Of a DNA stretch of 64,000 nucleotides, positions 16,665 to 25,509 are shown piece after piece. How positions within the stretch are numbered: position 1 is the stretch's first letter; each line of letters starts with the position of its first letter. The notes under the pieces were generated by a model. The model made no database searches. It saw only the letters and a program-made list of their open reading frames with translations, and was not told where the DNA came from. The translations under genes and the position numbers were made by a program. Source of the DNA: Hyphomicrobiales bacterium (lineage in GTDB: Bacteria > Pseudomonadota > Alphaproteobacteria > Rhizobiales > Rhizobiaceae); contig UBKJ01000017.1 in assembly GCA_900465915.1 (NCBI GenBank), positions 329,032-393,031 on the forward strand. The letters are read 5' to 3'.

Positions 16665-17597
16665 ATGAAACCGAAAATCTTCATCGACGGCGAACACGGC
16701 ACCACGGGCCTGCAGATCCGCACGCGGCTCGCCGCGCGCGGCGACCTGGAGGTGATCTCTATCCCCGAGGCCGAGCGGCGCAACAAGGACCTGCGCGCCG
16801 ACTATCTGCGCGCCGCCGACATCGCCATCCTCTGCCTGCCGGACGACGCGGCGAAGGAATCCGTGGCGCTGCTCGAAGGCCATAACGCCACCCGCGTCAT
16901 CGACACCTCGACCGCGCATCGCGTGCATCCCGACTGGGCCTATGGTTTCGCCGAACTCGCCAAGGGCCAGCGCGAGCGCATCGCCGGCGCGCGGCTGGTG
17001 GCCAATCCGGGCTGTTATCCGACCGGCGCCATCGCGCTGGTGCGGCCGCTGCGCGACGCCGGCCTGCTGCCGGCCGACTATCCGGTCAGCGTCAACGCCG
17101 TCTCGGGCTATACGGGGGGCGGCAAGCAGCTCATCGCCCAGATGGAGAACGGCGACCATCCCGAGCATCTGGCGGCCAACAACTTTCTCTACGGCCTGCC
17201 GCTGCGCCACAAGCACGTGCCGGAGCTGCAGCTGCACGGGCGGCTGGAGCGCCGGCCGATCTTCAGCCCCAGCGTCGGCCGTTTCCCGCAGGGCATGATC
17301 GTGCAGGTTCCGCTGTTCCTCGACGACCTGCCGGGCAAGCCGTCGCTGGCCGCCGTGCATGAAGCGCTGATGGCGCATTACGCCGGGCAGGACGTGGTCG
17401 AGGTCGTGTCGCTCGCGGAAAGCGGCAAGCTGCCGCGCGTCGACGCGGAGGAGCTGGCCGACAGCGACCGCATGAAGCTTTTCGTCTTCGGCACGGAAGG
17501 CGACGGCGAAGTCAACCTGGTGGCGCTGCTCGACAATCTGGGCAAGGGCGCCTCGGGGGCCGCGGTCCAGAACATGGACCTGATGCTCGGCAAGTGA
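16665..17597 (+). CDS. argC: N-acetyl-gamma-glutamyl-phosphate reductase (ArgC type 2)
   Basis: A 310-residue enzyme, the short ArgC class. It has the NADP-binding start [19 protein letters not shown], the active-site Cys117 in [16 protein letters not shown], and the catalytic-region His in LRHKHVPEL. It catalyses the third step of arginine synthesis in the cytoplasm. Its stop codon overlaps the GTG start of the next gene. It is a stand-alone gene, not in an arg operon, which is usual for rhizobia. Confidence 0.96.
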   Translation: MKPKIFIDGEHGTTGLQIRTRLAARGDLEVISIPEAERRNKDLRADYLRAADIAILCLPDDAAKESVALLEGHNATRVIDTSTAHRVHPDWAYGFAELAKGQRERIAGARLVANPGCYPTGAIALVRPLRDAGLLPADYPVSVNAVSGYTGGGKQLIAQMENGDHPEHLAANNFLYGLPLRHKHVPELQLHGRLERRPIFSPSVGRFPQGMIVQVPLFLDDLPGKPSLAAVHEALMAHYAGQDVVEVVSLAESGKLPRVDAEELADSDRMKLFVFGTEGDGEVNLVALLDNLGKGASGAAVQNMDLMLGK

Positions 17598-18427
17598 CAA
17601 GCGGGCCGGCCTTTCCGCCCGGATGGGCCATCGGCGCGGCCGCGCCGCTGGCGGACACGCGGTCGAGCCGCGTCTGGAAGGTCGAGCGCATCGGCCATCC
17701 GGGCGCGGCTTTCGTCGTCAAGGCGCTGAAGCCCGCCGGCATGGAGGAATTGCGCGGCGCGCATTATCTGCGCTGGCGCGACGGCCAAGGCGCGGCGCGG
17801 CTCCACGACCTGCAAGGCGCGACGATGCTGCTCGAATATGCGGGCGACCGTTCCCTCGACGCGCATCTGAAAGAGGGGCGCGACGAGGAGTGCGTGGAGA
17901 TTTTCGCGCAGGCGCTGACGGCGCTGCATGCGCCCTCGCCTGCGCCGGTTCCGGCGGACCTGCAACCGCTGGAGTGGCATTTCGCGGCCCTGTTCGCGGC
18001 GGCGGGGACGAAGCCGCTCTATGCGCAAGGGGCGCGGACGGCCGAGCGGCTGCTCGCCATGCCGCATGAGGCCATGCCGCTGCATGGCGACCTGCATCAC
18101 GGCAACGTGCTCGAAGGCCCGCGCGGCTGGCTGGCCATCGATCCGCATGGGCTTTTCGGCGACGCTGCCTTCGACGCCGCCAACATCTTCTACAATCCCT
18201 ATGACCGCGACGATCTCTGCCTCGACCCCGCGCGCGCCCGGCGCATGGCGGAGCGTTTCGCGCGGGCGATGGGCTGCGGGCCGGCGCATGTGCTCGACCA
18301 CGCCTTCGCCTATGGCTGCCTGTCGGCGGCCTGGCACGGCGAGGACGGCGACGGGGAAAACGAAGCGCGCGTGCTGCGGATAGCCGCCATGCTTAAAGCG
18401 TTGCGCGAGGCGGATTATCCGGCGTAA
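17594..18427 (+). CDS. APH(6)/hydroxyurea-kinase-like phosphotransferase
   Basis: A 277-residue protein of the aminoglycoside/hydroxyurea kinase family. The Brenner-type motif [10 protein letters not shown] (catalytic Asp) is near residue 160. It is followed by [22 protein letters not shown], whose Asp is the magnesium ligand and whose spacing matches StrB-like streptomycin 6-phosphotransferases. The GTG start overlaps the argC stop, so the two are coupled. The tail converges on and overlaps ctaA by 13 bp. The substrate may be a metabolite and not a drug; resistance should not be assumed. Confidence 0.8.
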   Translation: MTSGPAFPPGWAIGAAAPLADTRSSRVWKVERIGHPGAAFVVKALKPAGMEELRGAHYLRWRDGQGAARLHDLQGATMLLEYAGDRSLDAHLKEGRDEECVEIFAQALTALHAPSPAPVPADLQPLEWHFAALFAAAGTKPLYAQGARTAERLLAMPHEAMPLHGDLHHGNVLEGPRGWLAIDPHGLFGDAAFDAANIFYNPYDRDDLCLDPARARRMAERFARAMGCGPAHVLDHAFAYGCLSAAWHGEDGDGENEARVLRIAAMLKALREADYPA

Positions 18428-19485
18428 GCGCCCTTGGTTCCGCGCCAATGCGCCACGGCGAAGGCCAGCACGACCAGCGCGAAGGCCTGGTGCGTGAGGC
18501 CGAGATGCAGCGGCACGCTCATCAACAGCGTGGCGACGCCGAAGGCGGCCTGGACCAGCACCAGCACGACCAGAAGCACGGCGCGGCGCGCATGGGTGGT
18601 GTCCGGCGCGCGCCGCCAGACCTGCGCGGCGTGGAGGATGGCGAGGAGCAGCACCGTATAGGCCATCATGCGGTGGACGAACTGCACGGTCTTGGGGTTC
18701 TCGAACAGGTTGCGCCACCAGGGCGACTGGGTGAAGAGGTCGGAGGGGACGATCGCGCCGTCCATCAGCGGCCATGTGTTGTAGCTGAGGCCGGCGTGCA
18801 GGCCGGCGACGAGGCCGCCGAGATAGATCTGCGCCAGCACCGCGACCACCAGCCAGCCGGCGAAGCGCTGGATCGGGCGGCTGGCGGGGGCCTGGCTGTA
18901 ATTGGCGAGGCCGCGCGCCACGTAGAGCACGGCGGTGATGATGACGCAGGCGGTGGTGAGGTGGATCGCCAGCCGGTACTGGCTGACGCTGGTGAGCTTG
19001 CTCAGGCCCGAGGCGACCATCCACCAGCCGATGGCGCCCTGTACGCCGCCGAGCGCCAGGATGCCGAGCATGCGGTATTTGAGCCCGCCCCTCAGCCGCC
19101 CGGTGATCCAGAAGAAGGCGAGCGGCAGCGCCACCACGAAGCCGACCAGCCGCGCCAGCAGCCGATGCGCCCATTCCCACCAGAAGATCGACTTGAAATC
19201 GTCGAGCGACATGCCCTTGTTGATTTCGACATATTGCGGGATCTGCTGGTATTTCTCGAATTCCTCCTGCCACTCGGCCTGGCTGAGCGGCGGGATGACG
19301 CCGTGGATCGGCTTCCATTCGGTGATCGACAGGCCCGAGCCGGTCATGCGGGTCGCGCCGCCGACCATGACGATGGCGACCAGCATCAGCACGACCACAT
19401 AGAGCCAGCACCGCACCAGGCGGCGGTCGCGCGCGTCCCGGGACGCATTCATCGCCCGGGATGCATTCATGGATTGTGCGGTCAT
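18415..19485 (-). CDS. ctaA: Heme A synthase (CtaA/COX15)
   Basis: A 356-residue membrane protein with eight predicted segments and the four family histidines in characteristic contexts: [27 protein letters not shown] and [26 protein letters not shown] near residue 45 is diagnostic of the COX15 group found in alphaproteobacteria. It oxidises heme O to heme A for cytochrome oxidase. The N-terminus contains a small direct repeat ([11 protein letters not shown]), giving three possible ATG starts; 19485 is favoured by GAAGGA upstream. Confidence 0.95.
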   Translation of the reverse strand: MTAQSMNASRAMNASRDARDRRLVRCWLYVVVLMLVAIVMVGGATRMTGSGLSITEWKPIHGVIPPLSQAEWQEEFEKYQQIPQYVEINKGMSLDDFKSIFWWEWAHRLLARLVGFVVALPLAFFWITGRLRGGLKYRMLGILALGGVQGAIGWWMVASGLSKLTSVSQYRLAIHLTTACVIITAVLYVARGLANYSQAPASRPIQRFAGWLVVAVLAQIYLGGLVAGLHAGLSYNTWPLMDGAIVPSDLFTQSPWWRNLFENPKTVQFVHRMMAYTVLLLAILHAAQVWRRAPDTTHARRAVLLVVLVLVQAAFGVATLLMSVPLHLGLTHQAFALVVLAFAVAHWRGTKGAYAG

Positions 19486-19644
19486 GCGGTCGTCCTTCAA
19501 AATCAGCCGCCCGGATACATGCCGCATAGGGTCGGCCGACACAAGACGAAGCCGCGCGACATTTTGCGCCCCGCCTCCCTGTGGCGCCAAATGTTTCCAT
19601 TCGGCGGCGAAATGGTCTAGGGAAGGACCATCAGGGAGGCGCCC

Positions 19645-19863
19645 ATGCCGGTCAGGCTGAAAAAACTCATCGGGACATTTCTGCTCGTCACGCTGGTGAT
19701 CGTCTATGCGCTCTTGGCCACCATCATCGCCGTGGCGCATCTGGGCGGGGCCAGCCCGTGGGTGCATTTCGTCTATTTCCTGGTCGGCGGCCTGCTGTGG
19801 GTGCTGCCGGCCATGGGCATCATCTGGTGGATGGCGCAGCCGCCGCGCAAGAAACAGAGCTGA
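19645..19863 (+). CDS. DUF2842 small membrane protein
   Basis: A 72-residue protein with two membrane helices separated by a short loop ([13 protein letters not shown] ... [20 protein letters not shown]) and a basic C-terminus. The [17 protein letters not shown] start and W-V-L-P-A-M-x-I-I-x-W-M motif fit DUF2842, found almost only in alphaproteobacteria near ctaA or translation genes. Function unknown. GGGAGGC precedes the ATG. The next gene starts 5 bp after its stop. Confidence 0.88.
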   Translation: MPVRLKKLIGTFLLVTLVIVYALLATIIAVAHLGGASPWVHFVYFLVGGLLWVLPAMGIIWWMAQPPRKKQS

Positions 19864-19868
19864 CCCGC

Positions 19869-20978
19869 GTGCGGTCCCTCGTCCCGCGCGTCTTCACCGA
19901 TTTTTCGTCCTGGCCTGAAACGCCGGCCGTTCACGGCCCGGCGCAGGGTCGGCGCTGGGCCGAGGCCTGGCGCGCGCATGTCAACGCCGACTGCTTTCTG
20001 GCCGGGCTTTTCATGGACGACGCGCCGGCGCTGCTGCTGCCGCTGGAGGTGGCGGCGAGCGGCGGCGCCAGAGTGGCGCGCTTTCCGGGCGGCAACCACG
20101 CCAACGGCAATTTTCCATGGCTGGCGCGCGAATGGGCCGAGGCGGTCGACCGCGCCGCGCTGGACGGGCTGGTGGCGGCGATCCGGCGGGCGCGGCCCGA
20201 CGTGGCGGCTTTGTCGCTGACTAGGCAGCGGGCGGCGCTCGGCGGGCTCGCCAATCCGCTGCTGCTGCTCGGCAAGGCGCTCAATCCCAATCCGGCGCTG
20301 GCCGTCTCGCTTGGCGGCGGCTTCGAGGCGGCGCTGGCGCATGGCAACGCCAAGCGCAAACTGAAGAAGCACCGCCAGCACGGCCGCCGCTACGAGGAGG
20401 CCGGCGGCTGGCGCGTGACGGGGCCGGAAACGCCGGAGCAGTCCGACGCCATGCTCGACGTCTTCTTCCATATCAAGGCGCAACGCTTCCGCACGCTGGG
20501 CATAGACGATCCCTTCGCGGACGCGGGCGTGCAGGCCTTCTTCAGGGCCTGTTTCGGGCCGGACGCAGGCCGCGCCGCGCCTGAGTTCGAGTTGCGGGCG
20601 CTGGAGGTGGGCGGCGAAATCCGCTCCGTCATCGGCAAGGTTTTTTCGCCCGAAGGCCCGACGGTGGAGTTCGGCGCGATCCGCGAGGACGCGCTCGCCA
20701 GCGCCAGCCCGGGCGAGTTCCTGTTCTTCGAGGATATCGCCCGCAGTTGCGATCAGGGCCACGCCGTCTACAGCTTCGGCATCGGCGACGAGCCCTACAA
20801 GCGCGAATGGTGCGACCGCGAGGAGGCGCTCTACGACACGGCGCTTCCGCTCTCGGCGCGCGGCCGGCTTTTCGTCGGCCTGCACGGGGCGCGGAACGCG
20901 CTGGCCGGCGCGGTCAAGCGCAATCCGCGCCTGTGGCGGCTGGCCAAGGGCCTGCGCCGCCGGCTGTCGCGGCGCTGA
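19869..20978 (+). CDS. GNAT/FemAB-like acetyltransferase-fold protein
   Basis: A 369-residue protein that starts at a GTG five bases after the DUF2842 stop codon. The later half has the [11 protein letters not shown] segment, then F-F-x-I-K-x-x-R-F. The block [14 protein letters not shown] is followed by [10 protein letters not shown], and finally [14 protein letters not shown]. This is the pattern of the BioF2-like/CelD acetyltransferase domain found in polysaccharide loci. It precedes the polysaccharide genes, so it may modify a sugar or peptide, but the substrate is unknown. Confidence 0.75.
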   Translation: MRSLVPRVFTDFSSWPETPAVHGPAQGRRWAEAWRAHVNADCFLAGLFMDDAPALLLPLEVAASGGARVARFPGGNHANGNFPWLAREWAEAVDRAALDGLVAAIRRARPDVAALSLTRQRAALGGLANPLLLLGKALNPNPALAVSLGGGFEAALAHGNAKRKLKKHRQHGRRYEEAGGWRVTGPETPEQSDAMLDVFFHIKAQRFRTLGIDDPFADAGVQAFFRACFGPDAGRAAPEFELRALEVGGEIRSVIGKVFSPEGPTVEFGAIREDALASASPGEFLFFEDIARSCDQGHAVYSFGIGDEPYKREWCDREEALYDTALPLSARGRLFVGLHGARNALAGAVKRNPRLWRLAKGLRRRLSRR

Positions 20979-21035
20979 CCGCTGGAGCGATGATTCCGGC
21001 CGTCGCTCCAAACACTTGTTTTCACAAGACCTTAT

Positions 21036-23234
21036 TCAGCCCGCGCTCGACGCCTCGGGCTCGCCGTCGCCGCCGGTGAGGATCAGCACGTCCTCGAAGC
21101 CGCCCTCGTCCAAATCCAGCGCCGACAGCGCCACGGCGCGGTTCTCGGCGTCGACGATGCTCATGATCACCATGGCCGGGGCGTCGGTGACGCGGCGGAT
21201 CTGCGCGGCCGAGGACGGGCCGCATTCGACGATGACGAGGTCGTAGACCGTCTCCAGCGCGTCGAGGATCAGCGGCAGGCGGTCGGCCGAGCGCATGGCC
21301 GCGACCGGGTCGGACTGGCCGAGCGGAATGACATGCGCCTGCGAGAAGCGGTCGCTGTGGATGACCTCGTTGAAGCGGCGTTCGCCGGCCAGAAGATCGG
21401 TGATCCCCGGCTGCTCGCGGCCGTCCAGCATGGCCATGCCCACGGTGCCGAGCGCGGTCATGTCGACCATGATCACGCGCTTGCCGCGGTCGGCCAGCTC
21501 GCGCAGCAGCCGCACCGTCATGGCCGAGGCGGCGTCGCCCTCGGGCGACACGACCACGGCCCGCTTCAGCGGCCCGCGCATCAGGCGGTCGGCGATGGCG
21601 TCGAGCCCGTTGGGATTGCCCGGCTTGCCGCCCTCGCGTCGAAATGGCGCTGGCGCCATGGCTTCCTCCTCGCCGTCTTGCGGTCGCCGCGGGCGGAACG
21701 GGGTCAGCCACGCGCGGCGCGCGGCCTTGTCCCGTTCGGCCGGCGACGGCGGCGCGACGGCGGCTTGCGTCGCGGCGGCGATGACCGGGGTTTCGATATC
21801 CTCGACGCGCGGCGCGGGAGCCTCTACTGCTCGGCCGGCGACGACGAAGGCGCGGCCGCTGAACAATTCGCGCAGCAGCACGAAGATCGACAGCAGCAGC
21901 AATCCGGCGGCGAAGACCGCGCCCACCACGGGCAGCGTCATCGGGAAATAAGGCACGGCCGGCGTCTCGGCGCGCGAGAAGACGCGCGCGTCGGCGGGCA
22001 CGTAATTGCGGTCGGTGCGCGAGGAGGCCTCGCGATAGCGCGTGAGATAGGTCTCCAGCAATTGCCGCTGGGCGGCGGCCTCGCGCTCCAGCGCGCGCAA
22101 CTCCACCTCCTGCTCGCCCGCCTGGGCGGCCTGCGCCTTGACGCGGTTGACCTCGCGGCCGAGCTCGTCCTCGCGCAATTTCGCCGCCGTCACCTCGTTG
22201 TCGAGGCTGGCGAGCAGCTTGCGCCCCTCGGCCTTGATCTGGCGGTCGAGATCGGCGAGCTGCGAGCGCAGCGCCTTGATGCGCGGATGGTTGTCGAGCA
22301 GCGTCACCGACAGGTCGGCGATCTGGGCGTTGAGCTGGATGCGCCGCTCGGACAGGCGCTGCATCATGCCCGAGGCCACCACGTCGGGCAGCGTGTCGAC
22401 GCCGGCGCCGGCGGCCAGCGCCTTGCGGATGCTCTGCGCCTTGGCCTCGGCGGCGGCGCGGCCGGCGCGCACGCGCGTCAATTCGCTCGACGCCTCGGAA
22501 AGCTGCTGCGTGGCGATGGTGCTGTTGCTCTGGCCGTTCAGAAGCCCGTTGGCGGAGCGGTAGTCGGCGACCTTCTTCTCCGCGTCGCGCACATGCTTGC
22601 GCAGGTCGGCGATCTCGGGGGCCAGCCAGCCGGTGGCGTCGTCGTTGGATTCGAGCTTGGCGGCGCTTTGCAGCGCGATATATTCGTCGGCCGCCGCATT
22701 GGCCACGTCGGCGGCGACCTTGGGGTCGGCGTCGGTATATTGCACGGCGATGACGCGCGAGCCGGTGACGTTGAAGACCTGCAGATGCTTGCGCAGCTTC
22801 TGCTGCACGCGCTCCTCCGGCGTCAGCCGCGCCGGATCGGTGCGCAGGCCGAGCAGGATCAGCGCCCGCGTCCACGGCTTGACGGCGGTGGAGGTGAAGG
22901 CCGGGGCCGAGACGAGGTTGAGCCGGTCGGAGACCTTCTTCAGCAACTCGCCGGAGGTGAAAAGCTCGACCTGGCTCTTGACGCCCTCGGGGTCGAAAAG
23001 CGGGCGCTCGGCGGCGGTCTCGCCATTGGGGCGGGTATAGATCGATTCGCGCGCCTCGATCAGCAGGCGCGCCTCGGCGCGGTAATCGGGGGTGAGCAAA
23101 AGGCAGACGCCCCAGGCAAGCGCCGCCATCAGCGCCGCCCCGCCCAGGATGAAACGCCAATGGCGGCGCAGGCTCGCAAAGAGCGCGCCGACATCCATAT
23201 CTGCGTCTTTCGACAAAGGATCGACTTCCGACAT
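21036..23234 (-). CDS. Polysaccharide co-polymerase, Wzz plus degenerate BY-kinase domain
   Basis: A 732-residue GumC/ExoP-like protein. The N-terminal Wzz domain has a first membrane helix (about residues 31-52) and a second near residue 440, with a long coiled-coil periplasmic region between. The cytoplasmic tail from residue 558 has the layout of a bacterial tyrosine kinase: Walker A' RVIMVDMTALG (586-596) and Walker B-like YDLVIVECGP. But the P-loop reads SPEGDAASAMT (563-573), lacking the G-K-(S/T), and there is no C-terminal Tyr cluster (it ends EPEASSAG). It is probably a chain-length regulator without kinase activity. The ATG at 23234 replaces longer readings into the promoter. Confidence 0.88.
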   Translation of the reverse strand: MSEVDPLSKDADMDVGALFASLRRHWRFILGGAALMAALAWGVCLLLTPDYRAEARLLIEARESIYTRPNGETAAERPLFDPEGVKSQVELFTSGELLKKVSDRLNLVSAPAFTSTAVKPWTRALILLGLRTDPARLTPEERVQQKLRKHLQVFNVTGSRVIAVQYTDADPKVAADVANAAADEYIALQSAAKLESNDDATGWLAPEIADLRKHVRDAEKKVADYRSANGLLNGQSNSTIATQQLSEASSELTRVRAGRAAAEAKAQSIRKALAAGAGVDTLPDVVASGMMQRLSERRIQLNAQIADLSVTLLDNHPRIKALRSQLADLDRQIKAEGRKLLASLDNEVTAAKLREDELGREVNRVKAQAAQAGEQEVELRALEREAAAQRQLLETYLTRYREASSRTDRNYVPADARVFSRAETPAVPYFPMTLPVVGAVFAAGLLLLSIFVLLRELFSGRAFVVAGRAVEAPAPRVEDIETPVIAAATQAAVAPPSPAERDKAARRAWLTPFRPRRPQDGEEEAMAPAPFRREGGKPGNPNGLDAIADRLMRGPLKRAVVVSPEGDAASAMTVRLLRELADRGKRVIMVDMTALGTVGMAMLDGREQPGITDLLAGERRFNEVIHSDRFSQAHVIPLGQSDPVAAMRSADRLPLILDALETVYDLVIVECGPSSAAQIRRVTDAPAMVIMSIVDAENRAVALSALDLDEGGFEDVLILTGGDGEPEASSAG

Positions 23235-23590
23235 TACGACACTCCGCGGCGGCGGCCTCGCGACGACCGCCCCGCCCGCTTCGGGCCTTCGCCCCCATTC
23301 CTCGACCAAAAGTAAACGGACAAGGTAACCAGAGCGTTAAACGGTTGCATCGCCGCGCCCTGCAATCTGGAGCGGTCCAGAACACGGACCCCCGCGGCCT
23401 TTGTCTACGCATTCCCGGGCGCAAAACCGCTTCGCACTTTTGCTGGGAATGCTTGGGGCCCCCCAAAGTTTTTACCGCCGACCGCCGGTTCTTTACCGGC
23501 CATTAACCCTAATCAATCGATAACGAATGCACCAACCGGCCGCTTCGGCGGCGATGCAGGCGCGAGCCTTCCGGAAGACCGAGGCGGAAG
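23235..23590. other. Divergent intergenic region of the polysaccharide locus
   Basis: About 355 bp between the co-polymerase (-) and the Wza-like gene (+). It must contain both promoters. It also holds a GGTCC/GGACC hairpin near 23375-23395, a palindromic repeat (23407-23453, listed separately) and a TTGGGGCC/CCCCAA palindrome at 23453-23466. The region 23500-23540 is AT-rich with TTAACC and TAATCAATCG elements. No gene seen. Confidence 0.6.
23407..23453. repeat. Interspersed palindromic repeat, copy A
   Basis: A 47-bp imperfect palindrome with ends ACGCATTCCC / GGGAATGCT and a core GCAAAA-CCGCTTCGCA-CTTTTGC. It aligns over its whole length with a second copy at 49138-49185. It has the shape of the short intergenic palindromes common in Rhizobiales genomes. 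Confidence 0.75.
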
Positions 23591-24181
23591 ATGACGGAAC
23601 ACAACAACCGAAACCGGCGCATGGGACGCGCGCTCCTCGCGGCGCTCGGGCTCGCCGCCCTGTCGCTCTCCGCCTGCTCCAGCTACCGCCCGGCCCCGTC
23701 CGCCTTCAACGAGGCGCTGAACCAGCCCTATGTGCTCGATTCGGGCGACCAGGTGCGCATCACCGTCTTCGACCAGCAGAGCCTCACCAACACCTACAAT
23801 GTCGACCAGTCGGGCTATCTCGCCTTCCCGCTGGCCGGCAGCATCCCCGCGCGCGGCAAGACCACCAAGCAGCTCGAAGGCCTGATCGCAGGCAAGCTGC
23901 GCGGCGGCTATCTGCGCGACCCCGACGTCAGCGTCGAGATCGACCGCTACCGGCCGATCTTCGTCATGGGCGAAGTGGGCGCCGCCGGGCAATATTCCTA
24001 CGTGCCGGGCATGACGGCCCAGAAGGCGATCGCTGCGGCCGGCGGCTACAGCCCGCGCGCCAACCAGTCCAATGTCGACATCACCCGCCAGATCAACGGC
24101 AAGACGCTGACCGGCCGGGTGACGATCTCCGATCCGATCCTGCCCGGCGACACGATCTATGTGCGCGAGCGGCTGTTCTGA
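23591..24181 (+). CDS. Polysaccharide export lipoprotein (Wza/ExoF-like, short)
   Basis: A 196-residue lipoprotein with lipobox LSAC (Cys near residue 29). The Poly_export domain starts YVLDSGDQVRITVFDQ and is followed by a SLBB-type segment PIFVMGEVGAAGQYSYVPGMT and AGGYSPRANQS. It is much shorter than E. coli Wza and lacks the C-terminal membrane-spanning helix, as in many alphaproteobacterial homologues. It likely forms the outer-membrane or periplasmic export channel with the divergent co-polymerase. It is followed 9 bp later by a glycosyltransferase. Confidence 0.9.
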   Translation: MTEHNNRNRRMGRALLAALGLAALSLSACSSYRPAPSAFNEALNQPYVLDSGDQVRITVFDQQSLTNTYNVDQSGYLAFPLAGSIPARGKTTKQLEGLIAGKLRGGYLRDPDVSVEIDRYRPIFVMGEVGAAGQYSYVPGMTAQKAIAAAGGYSPRANQSNVDITRQINGKTLTGRVTISDPILPGDTIYVRERLF

Positions 24182-24190
24182 CGGCGATCG

Positions 24191-25309
24191 ATGACCGATG
24201 AAGGGCCGCTCCGCATCCTGCACTGTTTCCGCGAGCCGACGGGCGGGCTTTTCCGCCACGTGCGCGACCTCGCGGCGGCGCAGGCCGCGGCCGGCCACAC
24301 GGTCGGCATCCTCTGCGACGCCGGCACGGGCGGCCCGCGCGAGGACGCGCTTCTCGAAGCCCTGCGCCCGCGTCTGGCGCTCGGCCTCCACCGCATACCG
24401 ATGCAGCGCCGCGTCGGCCCCGGCGACCTCGCCGCGGCCTGGAAGGCCTATCGCATCGTCACGCAATCGCGGCCGGACATATTGCACGGGCACGGCGCCA
24501 AAGGCGGCGTCCACGCCCGGCTGTTCGGCACAGTCTTACGGGTTTTCAGGTTCCGCGTAGCCCGTATCTATTCGCCGCATGGCGGCAGCCTGCATTTCGA
24601 CCCGAAGACGCGGCGCGGCGGCGCCGTCTTCGCGGCCGAGAAGCTGCTGGCCCGGCTCGGCGACGCCACGCTCTTCGTCTGCGATGACGAAAAGCGCGTC
24701 TATGAGGAGAAGGTCGGCCCCGCCCATGGCCTCGCCGCCGTGATCCATAACGGCCTCGACGCGGCCGAATTCGCGCCCGTCCTCCCCGCCCCCGACGCCG
24801 CCGACTTCGTCTTCGTCGGCACGATGCGCGACCTCAAGGGGCCGGACCTTCTGATCGAGGCGCTGGCCGCCACGCCCGGCGTCAGCGCCGTGCTCGTCGG
24901 CGACGGGCCGGACAAGGCGCGCTTCGAGCGGCTGGCGCGGGACAGGGGATTGGGCGGCCGCCTCCGCTTCCTGCCCGGCATGGCGGCGCGCGAGGCCTTC
25001 GCGCTCGGCCGCGTCGTCGTCATCCCGTCGCGGGCGGAATCCTTCCCCTATATCGTGCTGGAGGCGCTGGCCGCCGGCAGGCCGGCGATCGCGAGCCGCG
25101 TCGGCGGCGTGCCGGAAATCTTCGGCCCCGCGCAGGCGGCGCTGGTCGCGCCCGAGGCCGGCGCGCTGGCGGCGAAGCTCCGCGAGGCCCTCGCCAACGA
25201 AGCCGCTTTCCGCGCCGCCATGCCCGACGCGGCCGGGCTGCGCGCCCGCTTCGACGCGGCCGCCATGGCGCGGGCGGTCGAAAGCGCCTACCGCCGCGCC
25301 CTGCTCTAA
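24191..25309 (+). CDS. Glycosyltransferase family 4 (GT-B)
   Basis: A 372-residue GT-B enzyme. The acceptor-domain loop FREPTGGLFRHVRDLA is near residue 15, and ILHGHGAKGG lies in the first domain. The donor domain has FVFVGTMRDLKGPDLLIEAL, VLVGDGPDKARFE, and the sugar-nucleotide E-x7-E motif in ESFPYIVLEALAAGRP. The donor and acceptor sugars cannot be told. It belongs to the polysaccharide operon. Confidence 0.93.
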   Translation: MTDEGPLRILHCFREPTGGLFRHVRDLAAAQAAAGHTVGILCDAGTGGPREDALLEALRPRLALGLHRIPMQRRVGPGDLAAAWKAYRIVTQSRPDILHGHGAKGGVHARLFGTVLRVFRFRVARIYSPHGGSLHFDPKTRRGGAVFAAEKLLARLGDATLFVCDDEKRVYEEKVGPAHGLAAVIHNGLDAAEFAPVLPAPDAADFVFVGTMRDLKGPDLLIEALAATPGVSAVLVGDGPDKARFERLARDRGLGGRLRFLPGMAAREAFALGRVVVIPSRAESFPYIVLEALAAGRPAIASRVGGVPEIFGPAQAALVAPEAGALAAKLREALANEAAFRAAMPDAAGLRARFDAAAMARAVESAYRRALL

Positions 25310-25509
25310 CGCCAGCGCGCCCTCGCCGCGCTTCAGCCTTCGTTTACTCTACATGACTGTCGCGGCGGAAACGCTTATACCTTCTTAGGACTTCCGGGTT
25401 TAGCACTAGAGCGCTTCCGGCGAAGGCCCAGGCGGTCTTGCGTCGGGGAATGCATAGAAAAGACCGACGGAACCCTCCTGGGCGGTCTTATCGAAAAGGG
25501 GCAGGCGCG

